64,000 bases of DNA from Mycoplasmataceae bacterium (GCA_031290395.1 JAITNN010000021.1:124001-188000); one strand, 5' to 3'; shown: positions 1-11,430, counted from the first letter of the stretch. The notes: generated by a model from the sequence alone, not told the origin. Translations and numbers: made by a program.

Positions 1-494
1 CATCATAGAGTTTCTTAAAAACTGTTTTTACTAACGTAGAAACATTGTCATCCAATGAATAAACTTCATTTTTATAAGATAGTGAAAATCCTAGTCGTGC
101 TCATTGCTGGCGAATGTATCCAGCTTGATCGGTTGATCATTTATACAATTGGTCAATAAACTCTTGATCAGACATTGAAAAACGGCTATTACCTTTTTCT
201 TTGAGAACTTTTTCAAACTTAGTTTGTGTCGCAATACCAGCATGGTCTGTTCCCGGAATTCAAATCGTTCTAAAACCTCTGAGCTTTTTGTAACGAATGA
301 TGGTGTCTTGCAGCGAGCCATCTCATGCATGTCCTAAATGCAAATGACCAGTGACGTTTGGTGGTGGTAAAATAATCGAAAAATTCTTGTTGTTCTTATT
401 TTTGGGGATCGGTTCAAAGAGATTATTAGTTTTCCAAAAGTCGTATAAATTGTTTTCGACAACTTTGTGGTCGTAGATTGTTATTTTAGACATG
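1..494 (-). CDS. valS: Valyl-tRNA synthetase, N-terminal part (runs off window start)
   Basis: Class I aminoacyl-tRNA synthetase that charges tRNA-Val in the cytoplasm. The N-terminus carries PPPNVTGHLHLGHAWDGSL, in which HLGHA is the HIGH ATP-binding signature in its ValS context, followed by a WIPGTDHAG motif typical of ValS/IleS. TGA codons (for example 323-325) must be read as Trp. I chose the ATG at 494 over one at 514 because TATAAT lies six bases before it, giving a leaderless transcript; the upstream ABC-like gene ends at 507. The C-terminal three quarters are outside the window. Confidence 0.93.
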
Positions 495-506
495 AAGTAA
501 TTATAC

Positions 507-2384
507 TTAATCAAAGTTTAATACATAATTGTTCTCAACAACATGTGGAATGAGATAATTTTTAATCCAAAGAAAGTTTTCTTTAGTGGTAAATCGAAAG
601 CAATCATCCAAGATAATTAATTTTTCTTTTAACAACAAGCAAGCCAAGACATTAATCAAGGTTTGCTGATAAACATTTGGCTCAATGTTAGAAGTAAGAT
701 TAACTTTAAATTTACCGATTGCCTCTACAAATATCTTATTGTTTTTATCAAAATGATCAATTATTCATTTTGCCGATACTTTAGTACTGCTATTAAACGT
801 AAATATTAATGATGTGTAACTTTCATAATCTAATTCCTTCACATTAATATCATTAATAAGTAACTGCTTATGGTCGTTTTCCACATCTAGGGTAATGGTG
901 TCAATATAATGATGAGCAAAGCGACTAAACCTTTGTCCGTTTGATAGCATTGTTTCTTTGCCATCGCTAATTAATTTAATGCTTCGAATATCTGTAGTAA
1001 CGATAGTTCCGTTACTAGTTGCATTGCCAATATTGATGAAATTTTGATAAATTTCTACCATTTGCTTGTATTCAATTTGCTTGATTACAAAACCACAAGT
1101 GTTGTTGAAGGAAGCAGACATCATTACCGATAAGCTTATTAAAAATATGAGTTGACCAATGTTTAGTGTCTGTTTTTCAACAATTAAATAACATCCAACC
1201 ATGACTAGAGCCATATAAAGAATGTTGACACCAATAGTTTCCAAAAATTCTAAGGCACTAATGAATTTGGTTTGGTCAATATAAATTCTTTGAAATTCGT
1301 GATAGTTGCTTTGCAATGCTTGTTTTATTTCAGACTTAATGGCGAAGTTAGTTTGAGTTTTCAAATACATAATATAAGCATTGCTAACACGGTTATTAAT
1401 CCTTTGATTTTGCAAACCAACTTTAAATAAATGTTTTCGATAATGGTATTGTGCAAAACAAAACCCAACTGATAAAATAGCTGAAATTAATCCAATAACT
1501 AAGAATCATCAACTAATTGTGCTAATAATTGCAACCGCTACGATGATTAAAAGTACATTGGCACAAAACGAAGAAATTTCTACCACAATGAAATTGGCAA
1601 TAGAATGCATGGCTGTGTCAATGATGTAAAAATAGTTAGCATCAACTTTGTTTAGGAATGATTTCTTTTTATGATTCAAAGCAACAATTAATTCGTTGGA
1701 TAAATATTGAAAATTGATTTTGAAATATTTACTAGTATATAAATTCAATAGATAATGCATTAACCCATTTAATAAATAAAAAATCCCAAAGATAGTAATA
1801 ATTAAAATGCCATTTTTTAATGAATTATTTACAATCACATGATTTATCATGATATTCATAAAATCAGCCGTAATTGCTCCCAATCCGACTATTAAAATTT
1901 GAATAAGCAAATTAACCAACAAATATTTAATATCTAAATGTTTAAATAAATCCATCTTCCCAATTTGTTGAACATTAATGCGAACTTGCGCTTTGGTAAT
2001 TAAGATAATGATTCCTGCAAAATTTTCATTAAAAACTTGATAGGAAGATTCGTAATGTCCAAGTTCTGAATCATAAACTTCAATGAATTGTTTGTGTTTT
2101 TTGATAATTACATAATGCAATCCACCATTCTTCTTAATTGGACAAACGAAGTAGTCAGTGTGCTTTAAATGATAGAACTCAGTTCACTCAAGTTGGTAAG
2201 TTTCAGCAAACAACCCAAACTTTTGTGATAGAACTTCGAAATTAAATATAGACAAACCATCTGAAGTTAGTTTGGCTTCGTTGAGAATTACATTTTTATC
2301 GTTATGATGATAGTAATGATCGACGAGGCTATTAATGGCACATATGCCACATTCATTGGGGTTAGTTTGTTTAGTAATTTGCAT
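507..2384 (-). CDS. C39 peptidase / ABC exporter-like protein with degenerate, P-loop-less ATPase domain
   Basis: About 625 residues. The N-terminal 130 residues look like a C39 (bacteriocin-leader) peptidase: ITKQTNPNECGICAI supplies the Gln and catalytic Cys, and GLHYVII...YDSELG the His and Asp. A membrane region of roughly five or six segments follows (about 170-450), as in peptidase-containing ABC transporters. The C-terminal part aligns by pattern with an ABC nucleotide-binding domain (LLINDINVKELDY resembles the post-P-loop strand; LIILDDCFRF resembles Walker B), but I see no Walker A GxxGxGKS and no LSGGQ. Start chosen at 2384, where AGGA precedes ATG. Substrate unknown; probably processes or exports a leader peptide, or acts only as a protease. 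Confidence 0.72.
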
Positions 2385-2452
2385 GGTTGTTCCTACACTA
2401 TGTAATATGCCGAAAATATTTTTTTTAATTATTATTTTCAATAAATCAAAAT

Positions 2453-2477
2453 AACCTATGTATTACATACATAGGTT
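2453..2477. terminator. 25-nt palindrome, copy 1
   Basis: Inverted repeat with AACCTATGTA / TACATAGGTT arms, 22 bases past the stop of the small gene at 2499 on the minus strand. It is probably a transcription terminator, although the following sequence is AT-rich rather than a clean T-run. It is embedded in a 43-nt segment repeated at 2832-2874, and the 25-mer core is the exact reverse complement of the other core. Confidence 0.5.
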
Positions 2478-2498
2478 AAATTTGAGGAAATTTTTAAT

Positions 2499-2771
2499 TT
2501 ATGGATGCAGCTTTATGTAATCACTGACATCTTGATTAATTGTTTTTTGGTTTATCATAAATTCTTTAACTTCTTGATTAAACACTTTTTGGTCTTTCAG
2601 CGTGACATCAATTGCATCAAGACGATCTTTAACTGATTTAAATTCAGTGTCAGACCATAATTTAAATCAAGCAGGCATACCTTTAGATTTAACAGGTTTC
2701 AAAACCAAGGTATCGCCAATTAAGTTTTTGTTTATATTTGCATTCATAACTGTGTATTCATTATAAGTCAT
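2499..2771 (-). CDS. Small charged hypothetical protein
   Basis: About 90 residues, starting MTYNEYTVMNANINKN and ending DVSDYIKLHP. I do not recognise it. The C-terminal half (VKDRLDAIDVTLKDQ, then FNQEVKEFMINQKTI) is rich in spaced hydrophobics and may form a short coiled coil. There is no signal peptide or membrane segment. TGA is read as Trp in MPAWFKLW. An internal ATG at 2747 is an alternative start. The gene is bracketed by two copies of the same palindrome-containing repeat (2435-2477 and 2832-2874), so gene and repeat may have moved or duplicated as a unit. Confidence 0.5.
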
Positions 2772-2849
2772 TAGTAAATTGCATCCCTCCAATATAGTAA
2801 TTGACCGAAAAAAAATAAAATTTTCCAAAAGTTTTCAATAAATCAAAAT

Positions 2850-2874
2850 AACCTATGTATGTAATACATAGGTT
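2850..2874. terminator. 25-nt palindrome, copy 2 (terminator of lepA?)
   Basis: Sits 30 bases beyond the lepA stop on the minus strand, with the same arms as copy 1 and the same 19-base flank on one side. Its loop orientation is reversed relative to copy 1. The position after a stop codon suggests terminator function. Confidence 0.5.
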
Positions 2875-2903
2875 AAAAATGATGTATTTTGCAAAAATGT
2901 CTT

Positions 2904-4697
2904 CTAGTCCTCTTTTAATAATTTAATAAATACATCTTGTGGGACAGACACATTACCAATCGCTTTTAATTTCTTCTTGCCTTCTTTTTGCTGCTCTAGA
3001 AGCTTCTTTTTACGAGAAACGTCTCCACCATAACATTTTGCCAAAACGTTCTTGTACATGGCCTTTATGGTCTCTCTAGCAATGATTTTGCCACCAATGG
3101 CTGCTTGAATGGGAACTTCAAACTGCTGTCGGGGAATTAATTCTTTGAGCTTAACACATAGTTTATTAGCTTTGGTGTAGGCAAAATCACGATGACTAAT
3201 AAAAGATAGTGCGTCCACACGTACATTATTAAGTAAAACATCTACTTTGACTAAATGCTGTGGTCGGTAATCTAACAAATCATAATCCATCGTTGCATAA
3301 CCACGAGAGATTGTTTTTAGATTATCAAAGAAGTTATAAATAATCTCTCCCAATGGTATTTCGTAAGTCAAACGATGGCGTCTTTCCAAATATTCAAGAT
3401 TTTTATATGTGCCCCTGTGTGACACACATAAATTCATAATGTCTCCCAAATATTCTTCGGGAGTCACAATGGATAATTTCACAAATGGTTCTTCAATTTG
3501 TTTAATAAAAGTTCGATCCACTAGTTTGGATGGGTTATCAATCATTTCAGTACTACCATCGGTTTTGACGACTTTGTACTTTACACTTGGAGTAGTCATA
3601 ATCAAGTCAATGTGATATTCTCTTGAGATTCGCTCGCGAATCACATCCATGTGCAAAAGTCCTAAGAATCCGCAACGGATGCCATAACCTAATGCTTGCG
3701 ATGTTTCGTATTCATAAGTTAGTGAAGAGTCACTTAGTGAAATTTTTTGCATAGCATCTTTTAGAGCATCAAATTGGGCATTATCAATTGGATAAATCCC
3801 ACAATATACCATTGGTAAAATCTTTTTATAACCAGGGAGCGGAGTTTGCGCACTATGTTCAAAATCAGTGACAGTATCACCAACGCTAATATCGTGTGCT
3901 GTTTTAATAGCAGCAGCAAATCAACCGACACTACCGCTCACGAGTCTATCTTGATTCACGATCTTAGGTGTACGCACGCCGACCTCTGTCACAATAAAGT
4001 CTTTATTAGTTGACATCATTTTAATGTGCTGACCAGCTTGAAGTACACCGTTTTTGATGCGAACTAAACAAATAACTCCTTTATACGCATCGTAATATGA
4101 ATCAAAGATTAGTGCCTGCAGTGGTGCATGATCATCTCCAATCGGTGCGGGTATATATTTAATAATCGCGTCTAAAACATCTTGAATATTAAGACCGGTT
4201 TTGGCAGAAATGGTAGGCGCATAGGATGTATCCATCCCAATCAGTTCTTCTATTTCTTTTCTAGTTTTGTCTACATCTGCTGATGGTAAATCAATCTTGT
4301 TGATCACAGGAATGATGGTTAAATCGTTCTCTAGGGCTAAATGCACATTTGACAAAGTTTGAGCTTCCACACCTTGTGTAGCATCTACAACTAATAATGC
4401 ACCCTCACACGCAGCTAAACTTCTTGATACCTCGTATGTGAAATCAATGTGTCCAGGTGTATCGATTAAATGCAATGTGTAATCTTGCCCATCCTTGGCA
4501 TGATAATTTAATTCGATTGCATTTAATTTAATCGTAATCCCACGTTCACGTTCTAAATCCATACTATCTAGTATTTGATCTTGCATTTCACGTTTACTAA
4601 TAGTGTTTGTAATCTCAATAAGTCGATCGCTAAGGGTAGATTTTCCGTGATCGATATGAGCAATAATGCTAAAGTTGCGCGTGTTTTGTTTATTCAT
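2904..4697 (-). CDS. lepA: Elongation factor 4 (back-translocating GTPase LepA)
   Basis: 597 residues, the usual LepA length. The translational GTPase signature is complete: [14 protein letters not shown] (G1), the switch region [26 protein letters not shown] (G3) and NKIDLP (G4). The C-terminal half has the LepA-specific GYKK...[15 protein letters not shown] region and ends with ...FIKLLKED. One TGA-coded Trp (3921-3923) interrupts the frame if the standard code is used. LepA binds ribosomes and promotes back-translocation of stalled complexes. It is divergent from the membrane-protein gene at 4778; TATAAT lies about 21 bases upstream of its ATG, without a clear ribosome binding site. Confidence 0.96.
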
Positions 4698-4777
4698 TAG
4701 TAAATATAAATTAACTTAATTATAGAGTATGTGTTTTCGTGTCATATATAATAATAAACATAATACGAGGTTTAACA

Positions 4778-5287
4778 ATGAGTAACAAAATTAACGATGA
4801 ACAAATATTAAATGATAAATCATTTACAAAAAAAATCAAAGATGATGTCAAGGTTCTTAAAGAAGGTATTGAAAAGAACACATCAGTAAAACTAATTGCA
4901 ATTTTAGCGTGTGTAGCTTCAGGCATCTGATTTCTTTCATGAAGTTTCTTTTTCACAACTACACTAACATTACACGCAATAAATTGTGTAACATTTATTG
5001 CAATCGCTGTTTTATTATTGGTATCTTGAATTAAGGTGCAAAAAAATACAACTATCAAATATAAAAAGTTGATCCAACCATTTTTATTAGTTGGTTGAAT
5101 TATTGCATTTGTATGTTTTGGCTTTGCTGTTGCATTTTCTATTGGATATTCAGGGGGTACTGTCGCATCTTGGATTTCATCCATTGCTTGATTACCAGAT
5201 ATGGTGGGTTCCATTGGATTAGGATTATCCGTTGCTGCCACCGTGTTATCATTCATTGCTTACTCCAAAGGACACCAACATGCCTAA
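4778..5287 (+). CDS. Small polytopic membrane protein, hypothetical
   Basis: 169 residues starting [19 protein letters not shown], with a charged cytoplasmic-looking N-terminus followed by four hydrophobic stretches (about 38-60, 65-85, 98-125, 135-160). Several Trp are encoded by TGA. No catalytic motif was recognised. TATAAT at about 4745-4750 and an AGG ten bases before the ATG support the start. Its last eight bases overlap the start of ppa, so the two are translationally coupled. Function unknown. Confidence 0.75.
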
Positions 5288-5837
5288 AGAATTAATATTA
5301 GATGTCACCATTGAAATCCCTAAGGATTCCAAAGTGAAATATGAATACGATCGTAAATCCAAACAAATCCGTGTGGACCGTATTTTATACGGTGCGAATG
5401 CTTACCCACAAAATTACGGTTTCATTCCCGAAGCTCTTGATTGAGACGGTGATGAATTAGATGTTTTAGTTTATGCACAACAAGATTTTGCTCCAGGTAC
5501 TGTCGTACCAACGCGAATTCTTGGCGCCATGGAAATGATTGACGATGGGGAAACGGATACAAAATTAATTGGTGTCATTGCAGTTGATCCAAGATTTTCA
5601 GAAAAAGCCACTATAAAAGATTTACCAGAACACACATTAAAGGAAATCAAAAATTTCTTTGAAACATATAAATTACTACAAAATAAGAAAGTAATTGTTA
5701 AAGGTTTCAAGGACACATCTTGGGCAATTAACGAATACAACGAATGTGTTTCATTAATGAAAAAGTATGGATCTTTATCTAAGGATGCATTCTTAAAAAA
5801 AATGATGAAAGAACACCCACAAAAATATAAGATATAA
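5280..5837 (+). CDS. ppa: Inorganic pyrophosphatase (family I)
   Basis: 185 residues. It hydrolyses PPi to phosphate and pulls biosynthetic reactions forward. Family I features: [13 protein letters not shown] near the N-terminus, [32 protein letters not shown] containing the metal-binding Asp cluster (DxDxxD), and [17 protein letters not shown]. The start at ATG 5280 has AGGA nine bases upstream and overlaps the previous gene. Trp in the DWDGDELD motif is encoded by TGA. Followed at nine bases by a small gene. Confidence 0.96.
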
Positions 5838-5845
5838 GGATTAAC

Positions 5846-6127
5846 ATGACAAACAAAAGAAAATTAACACCTCAAGAAATACGTAGTATGACCCCCGAAC
5901 AATGGCAAGAGTTTCGTGTAGAGTCTTGAAAGAAAAAACAAGAATACTATGCCAAACCGACTCCAGATTGATATTTAAAAAGCCGTGATTCGTATATTCA
6001 ATTCCTACAAAGACTAAATAAGAGAAAAGAATTTGTTGCAGCTGGAGGGCCATCCAAGCCAACATCATTAACTCAAAAAGTAGAACTACTTGCTGGTGAT
6101 GACCTAGACACATTTGCGGATGAATAG
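5846..6127 (+). CDS. Small hypothetical protein
   Basis: 93 residues, MTNKRKLTPQEIRSMTPEQW..., soluble and strongly charged. It lies between ppa and a membrane protein with one-base spacing to the latter. AAGGA precedes the ATG. No family recognised. Tight packing suggests one transcript with ppa and the gene at 6129. Confidence 0.7.
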
Positions 6128-6128
6128 A

Positions 6129-6686
6129 ATGAAAATAGAAGATAACCCTACAATTAATAACGTCACTCAAGTCGTTCATTTAAATGAAATCCCCCCCACT
6201 GTTGACCCAAGAAATGCAACATTTAAAAAGATTGTTATTATTTCTACTTTAATTTACACCATACTATTTGCTGCAATGTTTGTTGTATCCATCGTGTTGG
6301 ATTGAGTTAATCTAAGTGATATGAGTGAGACTTGATGAATTGTTTATGACATTGCATTCTTTATGTTAAAAATTATCACGATCGCATTTATATGTATTGT
6401 TATCGCACTTTTAACAAAATTAAAAATGCCACATACTAAGTCCGCGATTATTTGTTTAAGTTTCACAATAGTTTTAGTATTGGGTGTTGCAATTCTTCCG
6501 ATGATTGCAAACTATGGAATTGTAATTGATGGAATATCTCAAAACGAAATGTGAGTTAGTGCAATGTCTGCCATCGAGACCATTACCCTTTTATTTGTTG
6601 TTGCAAGTAGTTTATTAGTTTCCACATTATTTAGAACAACTCGTCCAACCAAAGCACCAGAGCCAACTCACGAACGTATTTTATAG
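6129..6686 (+). CDS. Four-helix membrane protein, hypothetical
   Basis: 185 residues with a soluble N-terminus of about 40 residues and four predicted membrane spans (about 40-60, 78-98, 104-125, 140-165). TGA encodes several Trp. It ends HERIL and overlaps by six bases the convergent rpe gene. No conserved motif was recognised; it may be a Mollicutes-specific membrane protein co-transcribed with ppa. Confidence 0.72.
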
Positions 6687-7328
6687 TTGTTTAACAAAAT
6701 TAAAGATTTCAGCTTTATTATTTTGTTTCATTAAAAAAGAACCTGTTACAAAATGATCAACATAATCGCTGGTTTTTTTCATGATTTCAGTAGTCACACC
6801 CCCATCAAGTTGAATAATTAATTTAGGATTAAATTGGTCTTTAATTTCTTTAACTTTTTTGAGGTTAATAAAAGCCTCTTCCATAAATGATTGACCACCT
6901 TTACCAGGTTCAACACTCATAACACAAACATAATCTGATTTGCTTAAAAGGTTTTTATATTTATTAGCATCAATATTTACTTTCAATGCCAATCCACATT
7001 TAACATGTCTACTATGCAAAAAATCAAAAGCAGTTAAGATTTGTGTTTCGTTATAAACTTCAGGATGAAATGTTAATGAATTCATGGGAAAATCAATAAA
7101 CTGTTTGATTCAAAGCATTGGATCCTGCACCATCATATGTACGTTTGCTTTTAAACCAATTTGGTTGATGTTAATTAGTTGTTGAGGACCGAATGCTTTG
7201 TTATTTACAAAAATACCATCCATTACATCATAATGAATATATTGAGCACCTGCTACTTTAACTTCTTTTAGTTGCTCATCCAAACGGTTGAGATCAAAAG
7301 CTAATAGTGAAGGCTCAACTATTTTCAT
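6681..7328 (-). CDS. rpe: Ribulose-phosphate 3-epimerase
   Basis: 215 residues, TIM barrel. It interconverts ribulose-5-P and xylulose-5-P in the pentose phosphate pathway. Motifs: EPSLLAFD at the N-terminus, HYDVMDGIFV (catalytic Asp, metal site), NVHMMVQDP, and SVEPGKGGQSFME, equivalent to the usual VxPGxGGQ loop, then QLDGGV. One TGA Trp follows QDPML. It starts three bases after the ktrA stop, so ktrA-rpe is an operon. Confidence 0.93.
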
Positions 7329-7331
7329 AAT

Positions 7332-8015
7332 TTATTTTGGATCAACACTATTATCACGAACAAAGAATTTTAAAATGTTGTTAATTTTAGAATCATGACA
7401 CATAAAAGTAACAACGTCACCTAATTCAAATTTTGTGTCATTTGTTGGTGGGAAAATCACTTGACCTTGTCTTTGAATCATCATGATTGTTGCGCCATAT
7501 TTATTACGAATATTAAGTTCAGCCAAAGATTTATTTAAAATAACTTTATTATTAACAGTAACTTTTACTCAAGAAAAACCACTACCGATATTCACAATAT
7601 CTACGCCAAGATTGAATAATGCTTGAAAAGCAATTCGATCGGCGATTTCAATTTCTGGAATCACAACACGAGTTACACCCATTGTTTTTAAAACACGCTT
7701 ATGAACACTATTAATTGCTTTGGCAATAATGTCTTTATGCCCTAATTCTCTTAAGTTCGCACAAATCATAATCGATGATTCGATGTTACTCACAGCCACA
7801 ATCACAGTATTCACACCAGTGATTCCAGTCTCAGCTAATGAGTTAAGGTCACTAGCGTCGCAAGCAATAGCTAATTCGTGAACCTTACTTGCTTTTTGAA
7901 TTAAATCAGTGTTTTTATCTAACACCATTACGTTTTTACCCATTTTATTTAATTGGTTAGCAACTTCGGAACCGAATCTTCCCAACCCTATCACACAATA
8001 ATCATTTTTTGCCAT
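7332..8015 (-). CDS. ktrA: K+ uptake regulatory subunit (RCK protein KtrA/TrkA type)
   Basis: 227 residues. N-terminal Rossmann RCK_N domain with CVIGLGRFGSEVA (nucleotide-binding glycines) and the Asp of VLDKNTD ending strand 2; C-terminal RCK_C domain (about 145-227). The protein forms a gating ring under KtrB, and in Firmicutes its RCK_C domain binds c-di-AMP. That is relevant because a diadenylate cyclase gene lies at 57530. It is divergent from ktrB across a 130-base promoter region; TATAAT lies upstream of its ATG. Confidence 0.93.
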
Positions 8016-8145
8016 TTTCTATTCTCGCTTATTCGTTAATTATACCACCTACCAACTATTCATGATAAATAGTAATAATATCCTACGGATAAATGGATAA
8101 TAGGTGTCACCCATATATATTAATACTATAATTACACCTATATTT
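8016..8145. promoter_or_regulatory. Divergent ktrA / ktrB promoter region
   Basis: 130-base spacer between divergent genes. On the plus strand TATAAT lies 13 bases before the ktrB ATG, giving only a very short leader. On the minus strand GGTATAAT lies about 28 bases before the ktrA ATG. No c-di-AMP riboswitch-like structure is evident to the eye. Confidence 0.6.
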
Positions 8146-9774
8146 ATGGCCCAAAAAAACCCTTTTGATCACGGCACAAAAACAGTCAGACCGAAATGAT
8201 GAATAGTTTTGATCCGCGTGATTTTGGGCAAAACAATCCCCCAAAGATTATTTAGGACATATTTGTTACTCATTATTGTTGGTTCTTTATTATTGTGAGC
8301 ACCAGTCTCACTACAAAATAATGGCTATATGTCTGTGATTGAAGCGGATGGAACTCTGCAATGAAATAATTATTATTTTTACGATGCATTATTCATAGCA
8401 TGTAGTGCGATTACCGATACAGGTTTGTCACCTGCTGTAATTAGTTATACATTCACAGGGTTCGGTCAAGCCGTCATTTTAATATTGATTGAAGTCGGTG
8501 GAATTGGTTTAATGACCATTATTTTCTTACTTTGACACATGATGCGACCAAAGAAAAATATTAATTTAAATCAAATCATTATGCTTCAAGCTGAGCGTGG
8601 TAATGAAAAAATTGCTGGAACATACAAGTCTTTAAAATATTCCGTTTTATTTATCATCATTCTTGAAATATTATTTGGGTTTTTAATGGCGTTTTGATTG
8701 TGTTGGATGCCTGTATATAACCAAGTATCATCTGGCAATGTTTATGGTCTTTCTCACGATAGTCTTATACATATCTCTGCTTATCACCAATTTTGAACAG
8801 CGTTGTGACAAGGAATGTTTACATCAGTGTCGGCTATTAATAATGCTGGGTACGATATTTTTACTGGTGGTTTTTCAATGGCATCATTGCGAAGTGATTG
8901 AAATGTTGTCTTCCAACTTTGGGTGATTATTGAATTCGTCATTGGCGGCATTGGTTTTCCTTTGATCTATGATTTAATTGAAAAAATAAAAGCTAAGCAT
9001 AAGGGCGTCAAATATCAACTTTCATTATTCACAAAGTTAGCACTTACTGGATATTTGGTAGTAACCATTGTAGGGCTTGCTTTCGCATACGGTTTTGAAT
9101 ATGGTTATACCGATCTCATTAGTGGTACCAATGCTTATGGCGGTGGTTATTTTGATGTTGCTCATTATCAAAGCGTACATGGTGAATTTGGTAAGAACGA
9201 GGAATTTAATAAAGTTTGAGCGATTTTCTTTAACACTATGTCTACTAGATCCGCAGGATTCTCGACAGTTAACCAAACAATTTTATCGCCTGGTAGCCAA
9301 TGGACGTTCATTATTTTAATGTTTGTCGGTGCTTCTCCTTCTTCAACTGCTGGTGGTATTCGCACCACTACATTAATGATTATTATTTGAACTGCAATAT
9401 CGAAAATTTCTGGCAAAGAAAATATTGTAATGTTTAATCGTAAAATACCAGACAAAAAAGTTCGTGATGCTTTATTAGTAACGGTGGTCGCAACAATTAT
9501 TGTGGCATTGTTCTCCATTATCGTATTTTATTGTGCACCAGACAATTCACAATATACTGTTTTACAATCGTTCTACGAAGTATCAAGTGCATTTGGAACT
9601 GTGGGGCTGTCAATGGGGTTCACTTCATCAATTAACGCTTATGGTTTATTCTTCCTAATCATTATTATGTTCGTTGGCCAACTTGGTGTTTCATCAACAT
9701 TATTGTCATGAACAAAGAAAAACCCCAAAGGTAATCTTGTTCATTACCCAGAAGAAGATGTGAGAATAGGTTAG
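8146..9774 (+). CDS. ktrB: K+ transporter membrane subunit
   Basis: 542 residues, four M1-P-M2 repeats of the TrkH/KtrB superfamily. The selectivity-filter segments are visible: AITDTGLSP, AINNAGYDIF, TRSAGFSTV and SAFGTVGLSMG, each with the key Gly. A Ser/Pro-rich GASPSSTAGGIRTTT segment matches the regulatory loop near M2C2. Many TGA Trp codons. It works with the divergently encoded KtrA. gmk follows four bases after the stop. Confidence 0.94.
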
Positions 9775-9777
9775 ATC

Positions 9778-10368
9778 ATGAAAAAGGGCTTATTGGTTAT
9801 TTTAAGTGGTCCAAGTGGTGTTGGTAAACACACACTATGATTACCGCTACTAGAAGACAAACAAGTAAACTTGGCTTATAGTATTTCTATGACCACAAGA
9901 CCAAAGCGTTTTGACGAAGAGCACGGGAAAGAATATTTCTTTGTAAGTACTCACGATTTTGAAAAAGCAATTAAAAATAATCAGATGTTGGAATATGCTC
10001 AATATTGTGGTAATTACTATGGAACACCTAAACAATATGTTGATGGTCTCCGTAATCAAGGTAAAAATGTTTTATTAGAAATTGATGCTCAAGGTGGTCT
10101 GCAATTAATTGCAGAAGCCAAAAAACATCATGATCTTGCTTTTATAAGCGTTTTTGTTTTACCACCATCTTTAGATGATTTAATCAAACGTTTACAGACG
10201 CGCGGTACAGAAACTATTGAAAAAATTGCTAATCGAGCCAAAGTTGCCACTTGAGAAGTCAATCAATCTAATAAATATCAATACAAAATTGTCAACCACA
10301 ATATTGATACAGCTAGGAAAGAATTGAAAGATATTTTATTAAATGAGATCACTAGGAATGACAAGTAA
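9778..10368 (+). CDS. gmk: Guanylate kinase
   Basis: 196 residues. It phosphorylates GMP/dGMP to GDP/dGDP. P-loop ILSGPSGVGKHTLW, then SMTTRP and DEEHGKEYFFVS (GMP binding) and the Y.GNYYGTP motif. The residue after the P-loop Lys is His where homologues usually have Gly or Ser (GKGT/GKST), a mild oddity that could be lineage-specific. The end overlaps rlmN. Co-transcribed with ktrB by position. Confidence 0.94.
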
Positions 10369-11398
10369 AATATCCATCTATGCTTTGACGCTTGATGAAT
10401 TAGTGAACGAAATTACAAAGCTTAGTTTAAAAAAGCATAATGCCATCCAAATATATCAGTGGTTGTACCAAAAAAATGTAAACCGTTTTGAGGAAATGAC
10501 TAACATCGCTAAGTCATCGGTAGACATATTAAAAAATCATTTTATTTTTAATAACTTAAAAATCATCAAACATCTATCGGATGAAAAAGACGAAACTATT
10601 AAATTTTTATTTGAGCTTCACGATGGTCAACTAATAGAAACTGTATTGATGAAGTTTGACTACGGTTATAGCATCTGTATCTCTAGTCAAGTCGGATGCA
10701 ATATGGGTTGCAAGTTTTGTGCATCAGGATTGCTAAAAAAAATTCGTGATTTGTCGGTTGATGAGATAATCATGCAGTACGTTGAAATGCAAAATTATTT
10801 AACGAAATTAAATGGCCAACGCATTAACAATATGGTTGTTATGGGTATTGGTGAACCGTTTGATAATTATGAGAATATTAAAAATGCGTTAACCATTTTC
10901 AATAATCACTATGGCATTGGCCTTGGCAATCGACACATTACTGTTTCTACATGTGGGATGGTACCAAAAATTGAACAATTTGCCAAAGACTTTCCACAAA
11001 TTAACCTAGCTATATCTTTGCACGCTGCAAATGATAAATTGCGTAGCGAGTTAATGCCGATCAATGAAGCATACAACCTTGATTTATTAATGAAATCTAT
11101 TAAAAATTATCTAGCATTAACAAATCGTCGAATTAGCTTCGAATATGTTTTATTAAAGGACGTTAACGATGGCGATGTAGATGCTGAGCAGCTAGGAAAA
11201 TTATTAAAAGGAATGCTTTGTTATGTCAATATCATTGTTTACAACAATATTAATGAACATGACTTCCAACCTTCAACACGCTATCAATCATTTATGAATG
11301 TTCTCAAGAAATATGGTGTAATGGCAACCAAACGTTTAGAGCGTGGCATTAAAATAAATGCGGCTTGTGGTCAACTTCGCGCAAAACAAATTAAGTAA
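10343..11398 (+). CDS. rlmN: 23S rRNA/tRNA adenine-C2 methyltransferase (radical SAM)
   Basis: 346-351 residues. Methylates A2503 of 23S rRNA and A37 of some tRNAs. Radical-SAM cluster CNMGCKFCASG (CxxxCxxC), GMGEP-like MGIGEPFDNY, and the C-terminal catalytic Cys in INAACGQLRA. The start is uncertain: ATG 10343, or ATG 10358 (MTSKISIYAL), which lies directly behind AGGA. Either way it overlaps the 3' end of gmk. Confidence 0.95.
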   Translation: MRSLGMTSKISIYALTLDELVNEITKLSLKKHNAIQIYQWLYQKNVNRFEEMTNIAKSSVDILKNHFIFNNLKIIKHLSDEKDETIKFLFELHDGQLIETVLMKFDYGYSICISSQVGCNMGCKFCASGLLKKIRDLSVDEIIMQYVEMQNYLTKLNGQRINNMVVMGIGEPFDNYENIKNALTIFNNHYGIGLGNRHITVSTCGMVPKIEQFAKDFPQINLAISLHAANDKLRSELMPINEAYNLDLLMKSIKNYLALTNRRISFEYVLLKDVNDGDVDAEQLGKLLKGMLCYVNIIVYNNINEHDFQPSTRYQSFMNVLKKYGVMATKRLERGIKINAACGQLRAKQIK

Positions 11399-11430
11399 TA
11401 ATTTTCGCAATAGTATAATTTATGGTAATA

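Noticed and set aside
4720-5256. 178-residue minus-strand open frame
   Set aside because: Shadow of the plus-strand membrane-protein gene at 4778 with a good start and coupling to ppa.
9778-10368. Inactive guanylate kinase because of GKH in the P-loop
   Set aside because: Homologues vary at this position (GKG, GKS) and all other motifs are intact, so it is noted only as a mild oddity.
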